From contig NZ_RSFW01000019.1 in NCBI RefSeq assembly GCF_003937825.1, positions 62,001 to 126,000 of the forward strand: a stretch of DNA of 64,000 nucleotides. Reading direction: 5' to 3'. Under the pieces are notes generated by a model, which saw only the letters and a list, made by a program, of their open reading frames with translations, did no database searches and was not told the origin of the DNA. Source of the DNA: Mesobacillus subterraneus (lineage in GTDB: Bacteria; Bacillota; Bacilli; Bacillales; Cytobacillaceae). Shown piece by piece: positions 8,430-16,043 of the stretch (position 1 is the first letter of the stretch; each line of letters begins with the position of its first letter). Both the position numbers and the translations under genes were made by a program.

Positions 8430-9245
8430 TTGAAGGCTGCAGGAATTATTATTGGATCCACAATTGTATCATTTGCGTTCAACCTGTTTTTAATCCCCCA
8501 TGGAATCATGAGCAGTGGAATCAGCGGGCTGTCCATCATCTTTTCGATGCTCACCTCGATCAATACAGGCGTATTTAATTTTCTCTTGAACTTTCCGTTA
8601 TTAATTTTGGGGTATTTAAAACTCGGGAGAACTTTCATCCTTTATACGATCCTTTCAGTGGTGGTGATCTCGGTGACCCTTTATGTCATTCCGGTTTTTC
8701 CGCTGGCCGAAAACCCGATTCTTTCATCAATTTTTGGCGGTGCAATCGGCGGCCTTGGCATCGGGATTATCTTCCGATCAGCAGGATCTTCCGGGGGATT
8801 CGATATCATCGGGATGCTCCTGGCAAGGCGAAAGGATTTTCCAATGGGAACCTTGCTGTTTGCAATGAATTCAATCGTTATTTTATTATCCGGATTTCTT
8901 TTTAGCTGGGACGCGGCATTGAATACACTCGTTTCGATCTACGTCTTGGGTAAAGTGATCGATAAGGTACACACCCATCATGTCAAACTCACATTGATGA
9001 TCATTACCAGAAAAGGTGAAGAAGTAAAACAGCACCTCCTTAAAAATGTTTATCGCGGCGTCACCATCATTGATTCAACGGGAGGCTATTCCAATGAGAA
9101 GAGCAATGTCATTATCACGGTGATTTCCCGATACGAGCTGACAGAGGTGAAAACTTTAATAGAAGAAATCGATTCCGAAGCATTCGTTAATATTACGGAA
9201 ACGCTTGAAGTCATGGGTTTATTCCATCGAAAACAGCACTCATAA
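8430..9245 (+). CDS. YitT family membrane protein (second copy)
   Basis: 271 residues from TTG 8430; GGAGGAG lies seven bases upstream, and the in-frame TTG at 8415 would place that site inside the gene. It has the same architecture as the protein at 6448: membrane domain with NLFLIPHGIMSSGISGLS and GSSGGFDIIGM, then a DUF2179 domain (RGVTIIDSTGGYSNEKSN). The two share family motifs but differ widely in sequence, so they are old paralogues rather than a recent duplication. Confidence 0.9.
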   Translation: MKAAGIIIGSTIVSFAFNLFLIPHGIMSSGISGLSIIFSMLTSINTGVFNFLLNFPLLILGYLKLGRTFILYTILSVVVISVTLYVIPVFPLAENPILSSIFGGAIGGLGIGIIFRSAGSSGGFDIIGMLLARRKDFPMGTLLFAMNSIVILLSGFLFSWDAALNTLVSIYVLGKVIDKVHTHHVKLTLMIITRKGEEVKQHLLKNVYRGVTIIDSTGGYSNEKSNVIITVISRYELTEVKTLIEEIDSEAFVNITETLEVMGLFHRKQHS

Positions 9246-9252
9246 ACCAATG

Positions 9253-9277
9253 CAGGCAGCTAGTAATAAGCTGCCTG
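9253..9277 (+). terminator. Hairpin after the second YitT gene
   Basis: CAGGCAGCT, loop AGTAATA, AGCTGCCTG, eight bases after the stop codon. The following T-run is poor. Confidence 0.5.
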
Positions 9278-9309
9278 TCAGGTAGTCTAAATTTAAAGGA
9301 AAATTTATC

Positions 9310-9338
9310 TTGAAATTTTTCAGGAATCATCTTATAAT
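9310..9338 (+). promoter_or_regulatory. Sigma-A promoter upstream of tRNA-Arg
   Basis: TTGAAA at 9310-9315, a 17-base spacer and a perfect TATAAT at 9333-9338. It points at the tRNA-Arg gene, whose 5' end lies about 180 bases downstream, so the primary transcript would carry a long leader that includes the partial tRNA copy at 9370. Confidence 0.7.
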
Positions 9339-9369
9339 AATTGAGTCGCTGTAATTATGTTAATTCATT

Positions 9370-9385
9370 TCCCAATAGCTCAGCA
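9370..9385 (+). repeat. Partial copy of the tRNA-Arg 5' end
   Basis: TCCCAATAGCTCAGCA matches 15 of 16 bases of the tRNA-Arg 5' part (9519-9534, TCCCAGTAGCTCAGCA). What follows cannot fold into a tRNA: there is no matching anticodon arm or acceptor 3' strand. It looks like a tRNA remnant lying 149 bases upstream of the intact gene. Confidence 0.6.
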
Positions 9386-9517
9386 CGTCAGACTTATCTT
9401 CCTTGAATAAGCATCAGCGTACTCATCGAGCATCTTCTTGAGTTATCTGCCGAGATGAGGACGGGATTAAATCACGATTGATTAACTTTCACAAATAATG
9501 AATTATTATCCTACTAT

Positions 9518-9591
9518 GTCCCAGTAGCTCAGCAGGATAGAGCAACAGTTTCCTAAACTGTAGGTCGGGAGTTCGAATCTCTTCTGGGACG
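9518..9591 (+). tRNA. tRNA-Arg (anticodon CCT)
   Basis: A full cloverleaf can be drawn. The acceptor stem is GTCCCAG/CTGGGAC, the D arm GCTC...GAGC, the anticodon arm ACAGT-TTCCTAA-ACTGT with anticodon CCT reading AGG, and the T arm GGGAG-TTCGAAT-CTCTT with two G-U pairs. The discriminator base is G; CCA is not encoded. A strong intrinsic terminator begins four bases after it. Confidence 0.95.
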
Positions 9592-9594
9592 CTT

Positions 9595-9630
9595 AAAACC
9601 TTGATTTTTATCAAGGTTTTTTATTTTTTT
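9595..9630 (+). terminator. tRNA-Arg terminator
   Basis: AAAACCTTGAT, loop TTTT, ATCAAGGTTTT, then a long T-rich run. Confidence 0.9.
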
Positions 9631-10061
9631 AAAGTTGTGTAAAAGAACCCTTCTCATTCCCGCTTTATGATGCAACTTTTCTTTGGATTCAATCATATCG
9701 TTGACACTTACAGAATTTGTTCAGCTTATATAGCTCTCTGTACACTCCAAGCGAAAATTCAAACCAAATAGGAAACCTTTCCGGAAATCCCACTTCCTGA
9801 TCATCACTCTAACCCCTATCACATTCCAACACTACCATATGAAAGATTATTTAATAGAATGTTTAAAAGATATATTATAAATGAGCTTGTGGATAAATTC
9901 CTTAATTTTCAGTGTCAGAGGAACTAATTAGACTCCTTTTCCGTCTATATAGGTAAATATGCAAAATTTAGCTATTACTATATCAATCAACCAAATGGGA
10001 TTAAAAAATGCGGTTTGTGGTATTTATACACCATGAACATCTGAGTTAAAGGAGACTTCTG
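9631..10061. other. Intergenic region without recognisable gene
   Basis: 431 AT-rich bases between the tRNA terminator and the PAP2 gene. A TTGACA at about 9710 has a TATATA-like box at a poor spacing. I see no open frame with a ribosome site, riboswitch or repeat. Confidence 0.5.
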
Positions 10062-10706
10062 ATGAAGGAAAAAAAGAGAGAAATACCGTATTTATTATTA
10101 CTGCTGGTCATGCCAGTATTGGGATTGATCTATAAAGTCCTAAACAATAATCCTCGCGATGCAGTCACGCTTTCCACTGATTTAGACGGTCTGATTCCGT
10201 TTTTGCCTGTATTTATTCTTCCGTATATTTTCTGGTATGCATTCATTTTGGGGTATTTGCTTTATTTCTGGTACAAAGATACGAGGGTTTATGTCAAAAC
10301 CCTTGCTATGATTGTCATAGGCGAATTAATCTGCTTCCTTGTTTATTTCTTTTTCCAGACAACTGTCCCTCGCCCGCAGCTTACTGGTGATGGGATCATG
10401 ATTGACCTGGTTGCGATGATTTACAGCCATGACCAGCCATATAACGCCTTCCCGAGCATTCACGTATTGACGACTTTTGCTATCATTCTTGGCAATATCA
10501 ATATCCGGAAAAAGCACATATTCCACCGCCTTTTCGTTCCTGTAATGGGCTCGATGATCATTGTATCGACTCTTTTCGTAAAGCAGCATTATATCCTTGA
10601 TATGTTCGGTTCAATATTTTTGACAGCGTTTATCTATGGAATTGTTTTTGAGGTGTTTGAATTCAAATATGCCAGGAAGACAGAAACGGTGTACGTAAAA
10701 GAATGA
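10062..10706 (+). CDS. PAP2-family membrane phosphatase
   Basis: 214 residues with five or six membrane segments. The PAP2 active-site motifs are present though spaced as in the inositolphosphotransferase-like subgroup: TVPRP (about 102-106), FPSIHVLTT (about 131-139, catalytic PSxH) and KQHYILDMFG (about 172-181, HxxxD). It should dephosphorylate a lipid phosphate or diphosphate, or transfer a phospho-head group, on the outer face of the membrane. AAAGGAG lies seven bases before ATG. The stop codon is the first unit of a GAAT microsatellite, and a terminator follows. Confidence 0.85.
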   Translation: MKEKKREIPYLLLLLVMPVLGLIYKVLNNNPRDAVTLSTDLDGLIPFLPVFILPYIFWYAFILGYLLYFWYKDTRVYVKTLAMIVIGELICFLVYFFFQTTVPRPQLTGDGIMIDLVAMIYSHDQPYNAFPSIHVLTTFAIILGNINIRKKHIFHRLFVPVMGSMIIVSTLFVKQHYILDMFGSIFLTAFIYGIVFEVFEFKYARKTETVYVKE

Positions 10707-10727
10707 ATGAATGAATGAATGAATGAA
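10701..10727 (+). repeat. (GAAT)n microsatellite
   Basis: Six perfect GAAT units plus GAA. It overlaps the last codon and TGA stop of the PAP2 gene. Because the first unit already supplies the stop, length change would not alter the protein; it would shift the distance to the terminator. Confidence 0.9.
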
Positions 10728-10756
10728 AAGAGAGCTGTGGCAGCTCTCTTTTTTTG
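10726..10756 (+). terminator. PAP2 gene terminator
   Basis: AAAGAGAGCTG, loop TGG, CAGCTCTCTTT followed by T's. It directly abuts the GAAT repeat. Confidence 0.9.
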
Positions 10757-10785
10757 GTGGTTTTGTATTAAGATTTAATAATGAT

Positions 10786-10848
10786 ACAGCAGAACGGTCC
10801 TTGTGTTCGCTCTGTTTTGGCAAAAACAGGAGAACCGTCCCTCTGTTT
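10786..10848. repeat. Dispersed repeat, ACAG-(G)AGAACCGTCC type, two copies
   Basis: A good copy at 10822-10848 (AAAAACAGGAGAACCGTCCC then TCTGTTT) and a degenerate copy at 10786-10807. A further copy in the opposite orientation lies at 35409-35435. The good copy ends at the stop codon of the minus-strand DUF2512 gene. Confidence 0.6.
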
Positions 10849-11291
10849 CACTCGTCGTCGCTTCTGACGTCGGGTTTTACTGGATAGAGTTCTTGTGCTG
10901 CTTCTGTCTGGTATTGGTATTTTGGCTGGTGGTTTGTTCTGTTTTCGTCTTCGGTCATATTTCTTGCAATGTATTTATGGAAGAAGTATTCGAAGATGGC
11001 TATGCCTGCGGCTACGAAGAAGGATGGGCCGAGCAGGCTTTCTCCGTATGTCAGGCTTTCACTCAGCAGCCATATGATCATGAAGGCTAATCCGAAATCA
11101 GCTAATGTTGCAATTGTGTTGTTTGTCTTTGGCAGAAGGAACAGGTCTCCTATGACGTATGATGCTAGTCCAAGGACCAATGAGATCAGGAATACATTTG
11201 TAAATGACATGTTATACATTAGGCCAAAGATGATGAACAGCAGTATAAAACTGGCTAAAAACTTGATGACGATTGCTCTTAGATGTCTCAC
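10848..11291 (-). CDS. DUF2512 (YndM-like) membrane protein
   Basis: 147 residues from GTG 11291, which follows GGAAGGGG by eight bases. Four membrane segments fill residues 7-100, with the family-typical GLASYVIGDLFLLPKTNN, and a charged hydrophilic tail of about 40 residues follows. Function is unknown for this family. It lies 38 bases downstream of the permease gene, so the two are probably co-transcribed. The gene ends where the dispersed repeat begins. Confidence 0.8.
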   Translation of the reverse strand: MRHLRAIVIKFLASFILLFIIFGLMYNMSFTNVFLISLVLGLASYVIGDLFLLPKTNNTIATLADFGLAFMIIWLLSESLTYGESLLGPSFFVAAGIAIFEYFFHKYIARNMTEDENRTNHQPKYQYQTEAAQELYPVKPDVRSDDE

Positions 11292-11329
11292 AACAATAGC
11301 CCCTTCCTTATATAGTTTGTGGTATAACA

Positions 11330-12697
11330 TTATTTTGCTGCATGTTGCTTATTCCATACCTTTTTTTGTAAAAGAAATGCAATCATTCCGATGATCGCTA
11401 CAACTATGATGCTAACAAAGAAACCCATCCTTATGCTATCTTCCATTAGAGTTCCGCTGATGGCTGCGAGAATAAGAGCGATCCCGAAAAAAGCGATGAA
11501 TTTTCCCCATGCCTTCATTTCCAGGATTCTCAAAGAGGAAATGATGATGAATGCCCAATTGAATAGAATCAGGATCCCTGCTGCGGTCGTGATGTACTCA
11601 TAGATTTTCCCTGGAAGTAGCAGTGCGGTAATAATAGAAGCAACGAGTCCAACTACAGCGAGCAAGAGTGATGGCAAAGGAAGCTGCTTCCATTTTTCGA
11701 TTTTCTTAGAAAATACCTTTGGGGCGTCCCCATCATCTGCCAGCGTTACAAGCAATGTCGTGACGCCAAATAGCGAAGCAGTCATGGTTGAAAAACCAGC
11801 CATGATGATTGCTGCATTGAACACATGCGGAAAAAATGCTAAGTCATATTTTTTTAAGGCCGTGACAAATGGACTCTCCTTTTCGTGAAAAGCACCATGC
11901 GCGGCCATCATAACGGCTAAACCAAGTGCGAGCACATAGATAATCGCCAGCAAAATCAACATGATTACGCCTGCTTTAGGAGCATCTTCTTTTTTCTTCA
12001 ATCTTGTTGCCATCAAACCGATAACCTCAATGCCTCCATATGCATAAAAAGCATAAATCAATGAAGCCCAGAAACCCTTGAAGCCTTCTGGGAACAGTTT
12101 TTGTGGAGAGTTTGGAATCAATACATCCTTTGTATCCAAGTTGAACCAGCCTAAAAGGGCAGCGGCTGCAATTAAAATGAACATTAAAATTGCCGAAGTC
12201 TTGATTATGGCCAATAAATCCTCCACCTTGTCAAAACCTTTATTTCCAGTTATGACTACAATAATGGAAAGAATCGCATAGCCAGTTGCGAAGAGCCATA
12301 ATGGGATTTTCGGAAACCAGAATTGGGATAGAATTGAAAGTGCTGTTAACTGGCTTCCCATGATCAAGATATTGGAACTCCAATAGTTCCAGCCGCAGCT
12401 GAACCCAGCCCATTGGCCATACGCCTTTTTGGCATAATAACAAAAAGAGCCTTCCTGTGGATCCTCAGCAGTCATTTTTGCCAGTAAATTATATACTACG
12501 TATGTACCGATTGCCGCCAGGATAAATGAAAACACAATAGAGGGCCCGGTAATTTTAATCCCAATTGCCGAACCGAGGAAGAAACCGGTCCCAATCGTAC
12601 ACCCTACACCAATCAAGGATAATTGCCACCATTTTAAGTCGCCTTCATTGCCAGTATTTCCATTCCCGGATTTTGATGACGGGAGAAAAAAGTCCAT
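11330..12697 (-). CDS. APC-family amino acid permease
   Basis: 455 residues with 12 predicted membrane segments. TM1 contains the substrate-binding motif IGVGCTIGTGFFLGSA (about 30-45), the hallmark of amino acid/polyamine/organocation transporters. TM6 is FYAYGGIEVIGLMA. The AapA/GabP-like branch is likely, so the substrate is probably a neutral amino acid; specificity is not predictable. GGAGGG lies eight bases before ATG. The DUF2512 gene follows on the same strand. Confidence 0.88.
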   Translation of the reverse strand: MDFFLPSSKSGNGNTGNEGDLKWWQLSLIGVGCTIGTGFFLGSAIGIKITGPSIVFSFILAAIGTYVVYNLLAKMTAEDPQEGSFCYYAKKAYGQWAGFSCGWNYWSSNILIMGSQLTALSILSQFWFPKIPLWLFATGYAILSIIVVITGNKGFDKVEDLLAIIKTSAILMFILIAAAALLGWFNLDTKDVLIPNSPQKLFPEGFKGFWASLIYAFYAYGGIEVIGLMATRLKKKEDAPKAGVIMLILLAIIYVLALGLAVMMAAHGAFHEKESPFVTALKKYDLAFFPHVFNAAIIMAGFSTMTASLFGVTTLLVTLADDGDAPKVFSKKIEKWKQLPLPSLLLAVVGLVASIITALLLPGKIYEYITTAAGILILFNWAFIIISSLRILEMKAWGKFIAFFGIALILAAISGTLMEDSIRMGFFVSIIVVAIIGMIAFLLQKKVWNKQHAAK

Positions 12698-12817
12698 ACC
12701 TCTTGCCCTCCTTCTTCACAATTATTAGCATTCGAGTAAGAGGACTTTTTTATGTACTTAAAAAGACTGCAAAAACGAGAAAAGCCGAAACCTAAGGAAT
12801 CGACTTCACCTCAACCT

Positions 12818-13165
12818 TTACTTTTTTTTATCTTCAGACTCTGAATCACTCTTCAAACCGGTCATGGTACGATACATCTGGGTGTACATGCTTCCCTGTA
12901 CGATGTTTTCGAGGAAAAACTCACCTATGAGCTGCTTGTACTCTTCATCTTCAAACATTTTCTTATTTTGCAGCTCCATCTCCGCCAGCCCTTCATAAGT
13001 AGAAATCAGTGCATAAGTATGGTCTTCCCCGGTAATCGGTGACAGCAACTCGACTATGTGATCATAGTGCTCATTACGGAAGTTTTGGATTAAGCGCAAA
13101 TTTTTGATTCCATCCGGAAATTTATCCTGCTTCAGCTCAAATGTTTGAAAGACGATGACAGACAT
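12818..13165 (-). CDS. Small conserved hypothetical, possible dimeric alpha/beta-barrel
   Basis: 115 residues, soluble, with a lysine/acid-rich tail. The pattern of a first strand (SVIVFQTFEL), a helix with several asparagines, a strand (TYALISTYEG) and a closing helix suggests a ferredoxin-like dimeric barrel as in NIPSNAP or ABM proteins; this is inference. No catalytic residues can be named. AGGGGGA lies upstream of ATG. Single gene. Confidence 0.6.
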   Translation of the reverse strand: MSVIVFQTFELKQDKFPDGIKNLRLIQNFRNEHYDHIVELLSPITGEDHTYALISTYEGLAEMELQNKKMFEDEEYKQLIGEFFLENIVQGSMYTQMYRTMTGLKSDSESEDKKK

Positions 13166-13280
13166 GATCTAGTCCCCCTGTAAATTAATCGATAGGATTA
13201 GATTTTTCCGAAATTAGATAAACTATTCATTATAGTTTCATTCATGATTTCGGTTTTTTCCTAGGAAAAGTGCATAGAAA

Positions 13281-13303
13281 AAACCAGTCGTATTCGACTG
13301 GTC
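13281..13303 (-). terminator. Terminator of MacB-type ABC operon
   Basis: ACCAGTCG, loop, CGACTGGT: perfect 8-bp stem followed on the minus strand by TTTTTTC, eleven bases after the permease stop. Confidence 0.88.
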
Positions 13304-13313
13304 GATCATTTAT

Positions 13314-14660
13314 CTATACCTCTCTCCTCATAGCCTGGAGAACATCCACTTTAGTCGCCCGCTGAGCAGGGCGCAGGCCAGACAGGATGGTGACAAAATA
13401 GCAGATAACAAAGCTGATCACTGGCAAACTTAAAGGAATATGGCTGAACATCAGTCCTTCTGGCGGTTCTTCTCCGAATGCCTGTTTAATGATCAGCGGC
13501 AATCCAAAATTCACGATAAAACTGATGGCATAAGCGACAATTGTCCCAATTGCTGCCCCAATCAGACCGATATAGCTGCTTTCGAGCAGAAAAATCTTTT
13601 TGATGGTTCCTGGATTGGCACCGATCGCTTTCATGATCCCAATATCGGGTGCTCTCTCCGTAACAGCCATTGTCATTGTATTATAAATACCGATCGATGC
13701 GATCAAAATGGCAATCGTTCCGATGAAAATCAATCCTGCCTTGACAATGGTAAACATGACATTTACATCCTTTAACTCGTTAATGACAGAATAAGATGGA
13801 TAATTATTAGCCTCTAATTCCGTCGTGATTGCTTTAACAGATTCCATATCATTTGCGTAAATCTTCACATGATCATATTGGTCGGCAGGTATGCTAAGAG
13901 GGTCGGTATCAGCGTTATTTGAATCTTTCATCATTCCTCGTGGCGTACCTGTGAATGCTTCTACCTTTTTTAGGACATCTTCCGACACAAAGACAAGTGG
14001 ATCATATACCCATTCCTTCGTTGGTTGTTTACGGATTCCAACAATTGTCAATTCAAGCGATTCCGTCAATTCTTTTCCTTCTTCAAGCTTTAAAACATTC
14101 ATCGTAACCTTCTTGCCGATCAAATCCTCTTTAAATCGGAACTCTTCTTTTATATTTCCCTGTTCATCATAGACCTCTTCGCCATTTTCTGCTGCAGGCC
14201 TAAGATTTTCAACAAAATGATAGCCAACCAGTATCTCATTACCCTTTTCAGGCAATCTGCCTGCAGCCAGTTCCAGACCGGCAGCTATTTCAGCTGGCAT
14301 GTTTGCTACTACTGCCTGGGCGTACGTCTGGTGTGTGTCTACTTCAAATGAATAATCCTGCAGGTTTTTCCGTCTTGTAACCGCCTTAACATCCTCGATT
14401 TTTTCAAAGAAGGTAATATCTTTGTCGGTTAACACACTGAAGCCTCCAGATTCAATTTCTTTTCCCGGGACTTCTATCTCAGTGACAATCCGCCTTTCGA
14501 GCGTTTCCTTGACAATTGATTTATGAAGTCCAAAACCGACTGAAGCAAGAACGATCAGAAACGCTACACTCATTGCCGTGGCCAGGATGGTCATAAATAA
14601 CCTCGTCTTGTTCTTCTTCATGTTTTGCTGTACAAATCGAAACTGATCCTTAAGCTTCAT
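13314..14660 (-). CDS. FtsX-like ABC transporter permease (MacB type)
   Basis: 448 residues. It has an N-terminal membrane segment (about 22-45), a large extracytoplasmic MacB_PCD-like domain of about 230 residues, and three C-terminal membrane segments of the FtsX domain, including GIYNTMTMAVTERAPDIGIM and the closing motif RPAQRATKVDVLQAMR. Such permeases use ATP-driven conformational change to export or displace peptides, antibiotics or lipoproteins. ATG 14660 was chosen over ATG 14666 because GGAGG lies nine bases before it. The start overlaps the ATPase gene by 11 bases, so the two form one complex. Confidence 0.88.
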   Translation of the reverse strand: MKLKDQFRFVQQNMKKNKTRLFMTILATAMSVAFLIVLASVGFGLHKSIVKETLERRIVTEIEVPGKEIESGGFSVLTDKDITFFEKIEDVKAVTRRKNLQDYSFEVDTHQTYAQAVVANMPAEIAAGLELAAGRLPEKGNEILVGYHFVENLRPAAENGEEVYDEQGNIKEEFRFKEDLIGKKVTMNVLKLEEGKELTESLELTIVGIRKQPTKEWVYDPLVFVSEDVLKKVEAFTGTPRGMMKDSNNADTDPLSIPADQYDHVKIYANDMESVKAITTELEANNYPSYSVINELKDVNVMFTIVKAGLIFIGTIAILIASIGIYNTMTMAVTERAPDIGIMKAIGANPGTIKKIFLLESSYIGLIGAAIGTIVAYAISFIVNFGLPLIIKQAFGEEPPEGLMFSHIPLSLPVISFVICYFVTILSGLRPAQRATKVDVLQAMRREV

Positions 14661-15348
14661 ATCCATAAACCTCCTCTAAAACCCGTCCATCTCTTAATTC
14701 AATCGTTCTGTGGCCAATCCTGGCCACCTTTTCATCATGAGTAATAATTAAAAAGGTAATGCCAAGTTCTTCATTTAATTTTTTAATGAATTTTAATAGA
14801 TCATCTTCTGTATCTGAATCAAGGCTTCCTGTGGGTTCGTCAGCCAGTATGATTGGAGGATTGACGATTAGCGCCCGTGCAATGCTGACACGCTGCTGCT
14901 GTCCGCCCGATAGTTCTCCAGGGTAGTGATCCTGGTAATCCAATAATCCAACCAACTCAAGAATTTCTGCTGTCCGCTTCCTCCTCTCACTTTCTTTTAC
15001 CCCCTTTAAAATGAGTGGAAGCTCAACGTTTTGATAGGCGGTCATGCTGGGAATCAACTGAAAGCTTTGGAATATGAATCCGAGATGTTCAATCCTGAAA
15101 TCGGCGAATTTAGATTCATTCAACGTTGAGGTTTGAACTCCATTAATGCTGATTTCACCTTTTTTGGGTCTGATGAATCCGCTGACCAGGTTAAGAAGGG
15201 TTGATTTTCCCGAGCCGCTCCTGCCTACAATGGTAACGATCTCTCCTTTCTTCACTTCTAGAGAAACATCCTTAAGTACAGGGATAATGGACTTGCTTCC
15301 TTTTTTGCCTATTTCAAATTCATGGCTTAAATGCTTAATCGTGATCAT
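14650..15348 (-). CDS. ABC transporter ATP-binding protein (MacB/LolD type)
   Basis: 232 residues. Walker A is GRSGSGKST (42-50), the signature LSGGQQQR (146-153), Walker B IILADEP (166-172) and the H-loop ITHD. The FQSFQLIPSMTAYQNVELPL stretch is typical of the MacB/LolD/BceA group, partners of FtsX-like permeases. GAGGTG precedes the ATG. An upstream terminator separates it from the ECF sigma gene, so it needs its own promoter in 15349-15417; I see no clear one. Confidence 0.92.
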   Translation of the reverse strand: MITIKHLSHEFEIGKKGSKSIIPVLKDVSLEVKKGEIVTIVGRSGSGKSTLLNLVSGFIRPKKGEISINGVQTSTLNESKFADFRIEHLGFIFQSFQLIPSMTAYQNVELPLILKGVKESERRKRTAEILELVGLLDYQDHYPGELSGGQQQRVSIARALIVNPPIILADEPTGSLDSDTEDDLLKFIKKLNEELGITFLIITHDEKVARIGHRTIELRDGRVLEEVYGYEA

Positions 15349-15416
15349 AACTGCACCTCTTTTTCTAAAAAATACAAAAAATGTTTAAATTTAACATATA
15401 ATAATTCAAAAATAAT

Positions 15417-15441
15417 TAGGCGATTGGATTCCAATCGCCTA
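15417..15441 (-). terminator. ECF sigma gene terminator
   Basis: TTAGGCGATTGG, loop ATT, CCAATCGCCTAA: perfect 12-bp stem, followed on the minus strand by TTATTTTT. Confidence 0.85.
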
Positions 15442-15450
15442 AAAGCATGT

Positions 15451-15972
15451 TTAGGCTGGATATTTCTCCGTCAAGACTTTTTTCAGCTGTTTGCGGGCTC
15501 GATGGAGTCGGGTCTTGACCGTGCCGGATTTAAGATTCAATTTACAGGCTATTTCATCTTCTTTTAATCCATATTGCAATCGGAGGATCAATACTTGCTG
15601 ATATTCATGAGTGAGCATAAACAGCATATGCTGGATATCCTCTTTGAAGAGAAGGATCTCCACTTCTTGTTCCAGCGATTGACTGAAATCTGCATCGCTG
15701 AAGATCTGCTCCATGATGCTCTGGTCTGAAGGAAGCCATTTCCTTCTTTTCTCTGCTCTTAAATAATCGATTGCTGTCCGCGCTGCAATGGCCGCAAGCC
15801 ATGCACCGATTTTATTTGTATCAGAAATCGTATCTGACTTTTTATACGCCTTAATAAACGTTTCCTGAACAACATCCTCGGCCAAATGTCGATCTTTTGT
15901 GATGCTATAGGCGATTTGGCCGAGTTTTTTACTATATAATTTGTAAAGCTCATCGAAGTCAATGTTCTTCAT
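15451..15972 (-). CDS. ECF-type RNA polymerase sigma factor
   Basis: 173 residues from ATG 15972, six bases after AAGGGGG. Region 2 (about 7-75) includes HLAEDVVQETFIKAY, the core-binding/-10 motif, and region 4 (about 110-165) includes EDEIACKLNLKSGTVKTRLHRARKQL, a helix-turn-helix for the -35 element. There is no neighbouring anti-sigma gene: the flanking genes are an ABC permease upstream (71 bases) and an ABC ATPase downstream. This suggests regulation by expression level or by an unlinked partner. The ABC genes are candidate targets. Confidence 0.9.
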   Translation of the reverse strand: MKNIDFDELYKLYSKKLGQIAYSITKDRHLAEDVVQETFIKAYKKSDTISDTNKIGAWLAAIAARTAIDYLRAEKRRKWLPSDQSIMEQIFSDADFSQSLEQEVEILLFKEDIQHMLFMLTHEYQQVLILRLQYGLKEDEIACKLNLKSGTVKTRLHRARKQLKKVLTEKYPA

Positions 15973-16043
15973 ATCCATCCCCCTTGCCCTGTTTCTCTCT
16001 CTAACGATTATTTGGTTACGAAAGTATTGTCTCGTGCAAAAAC

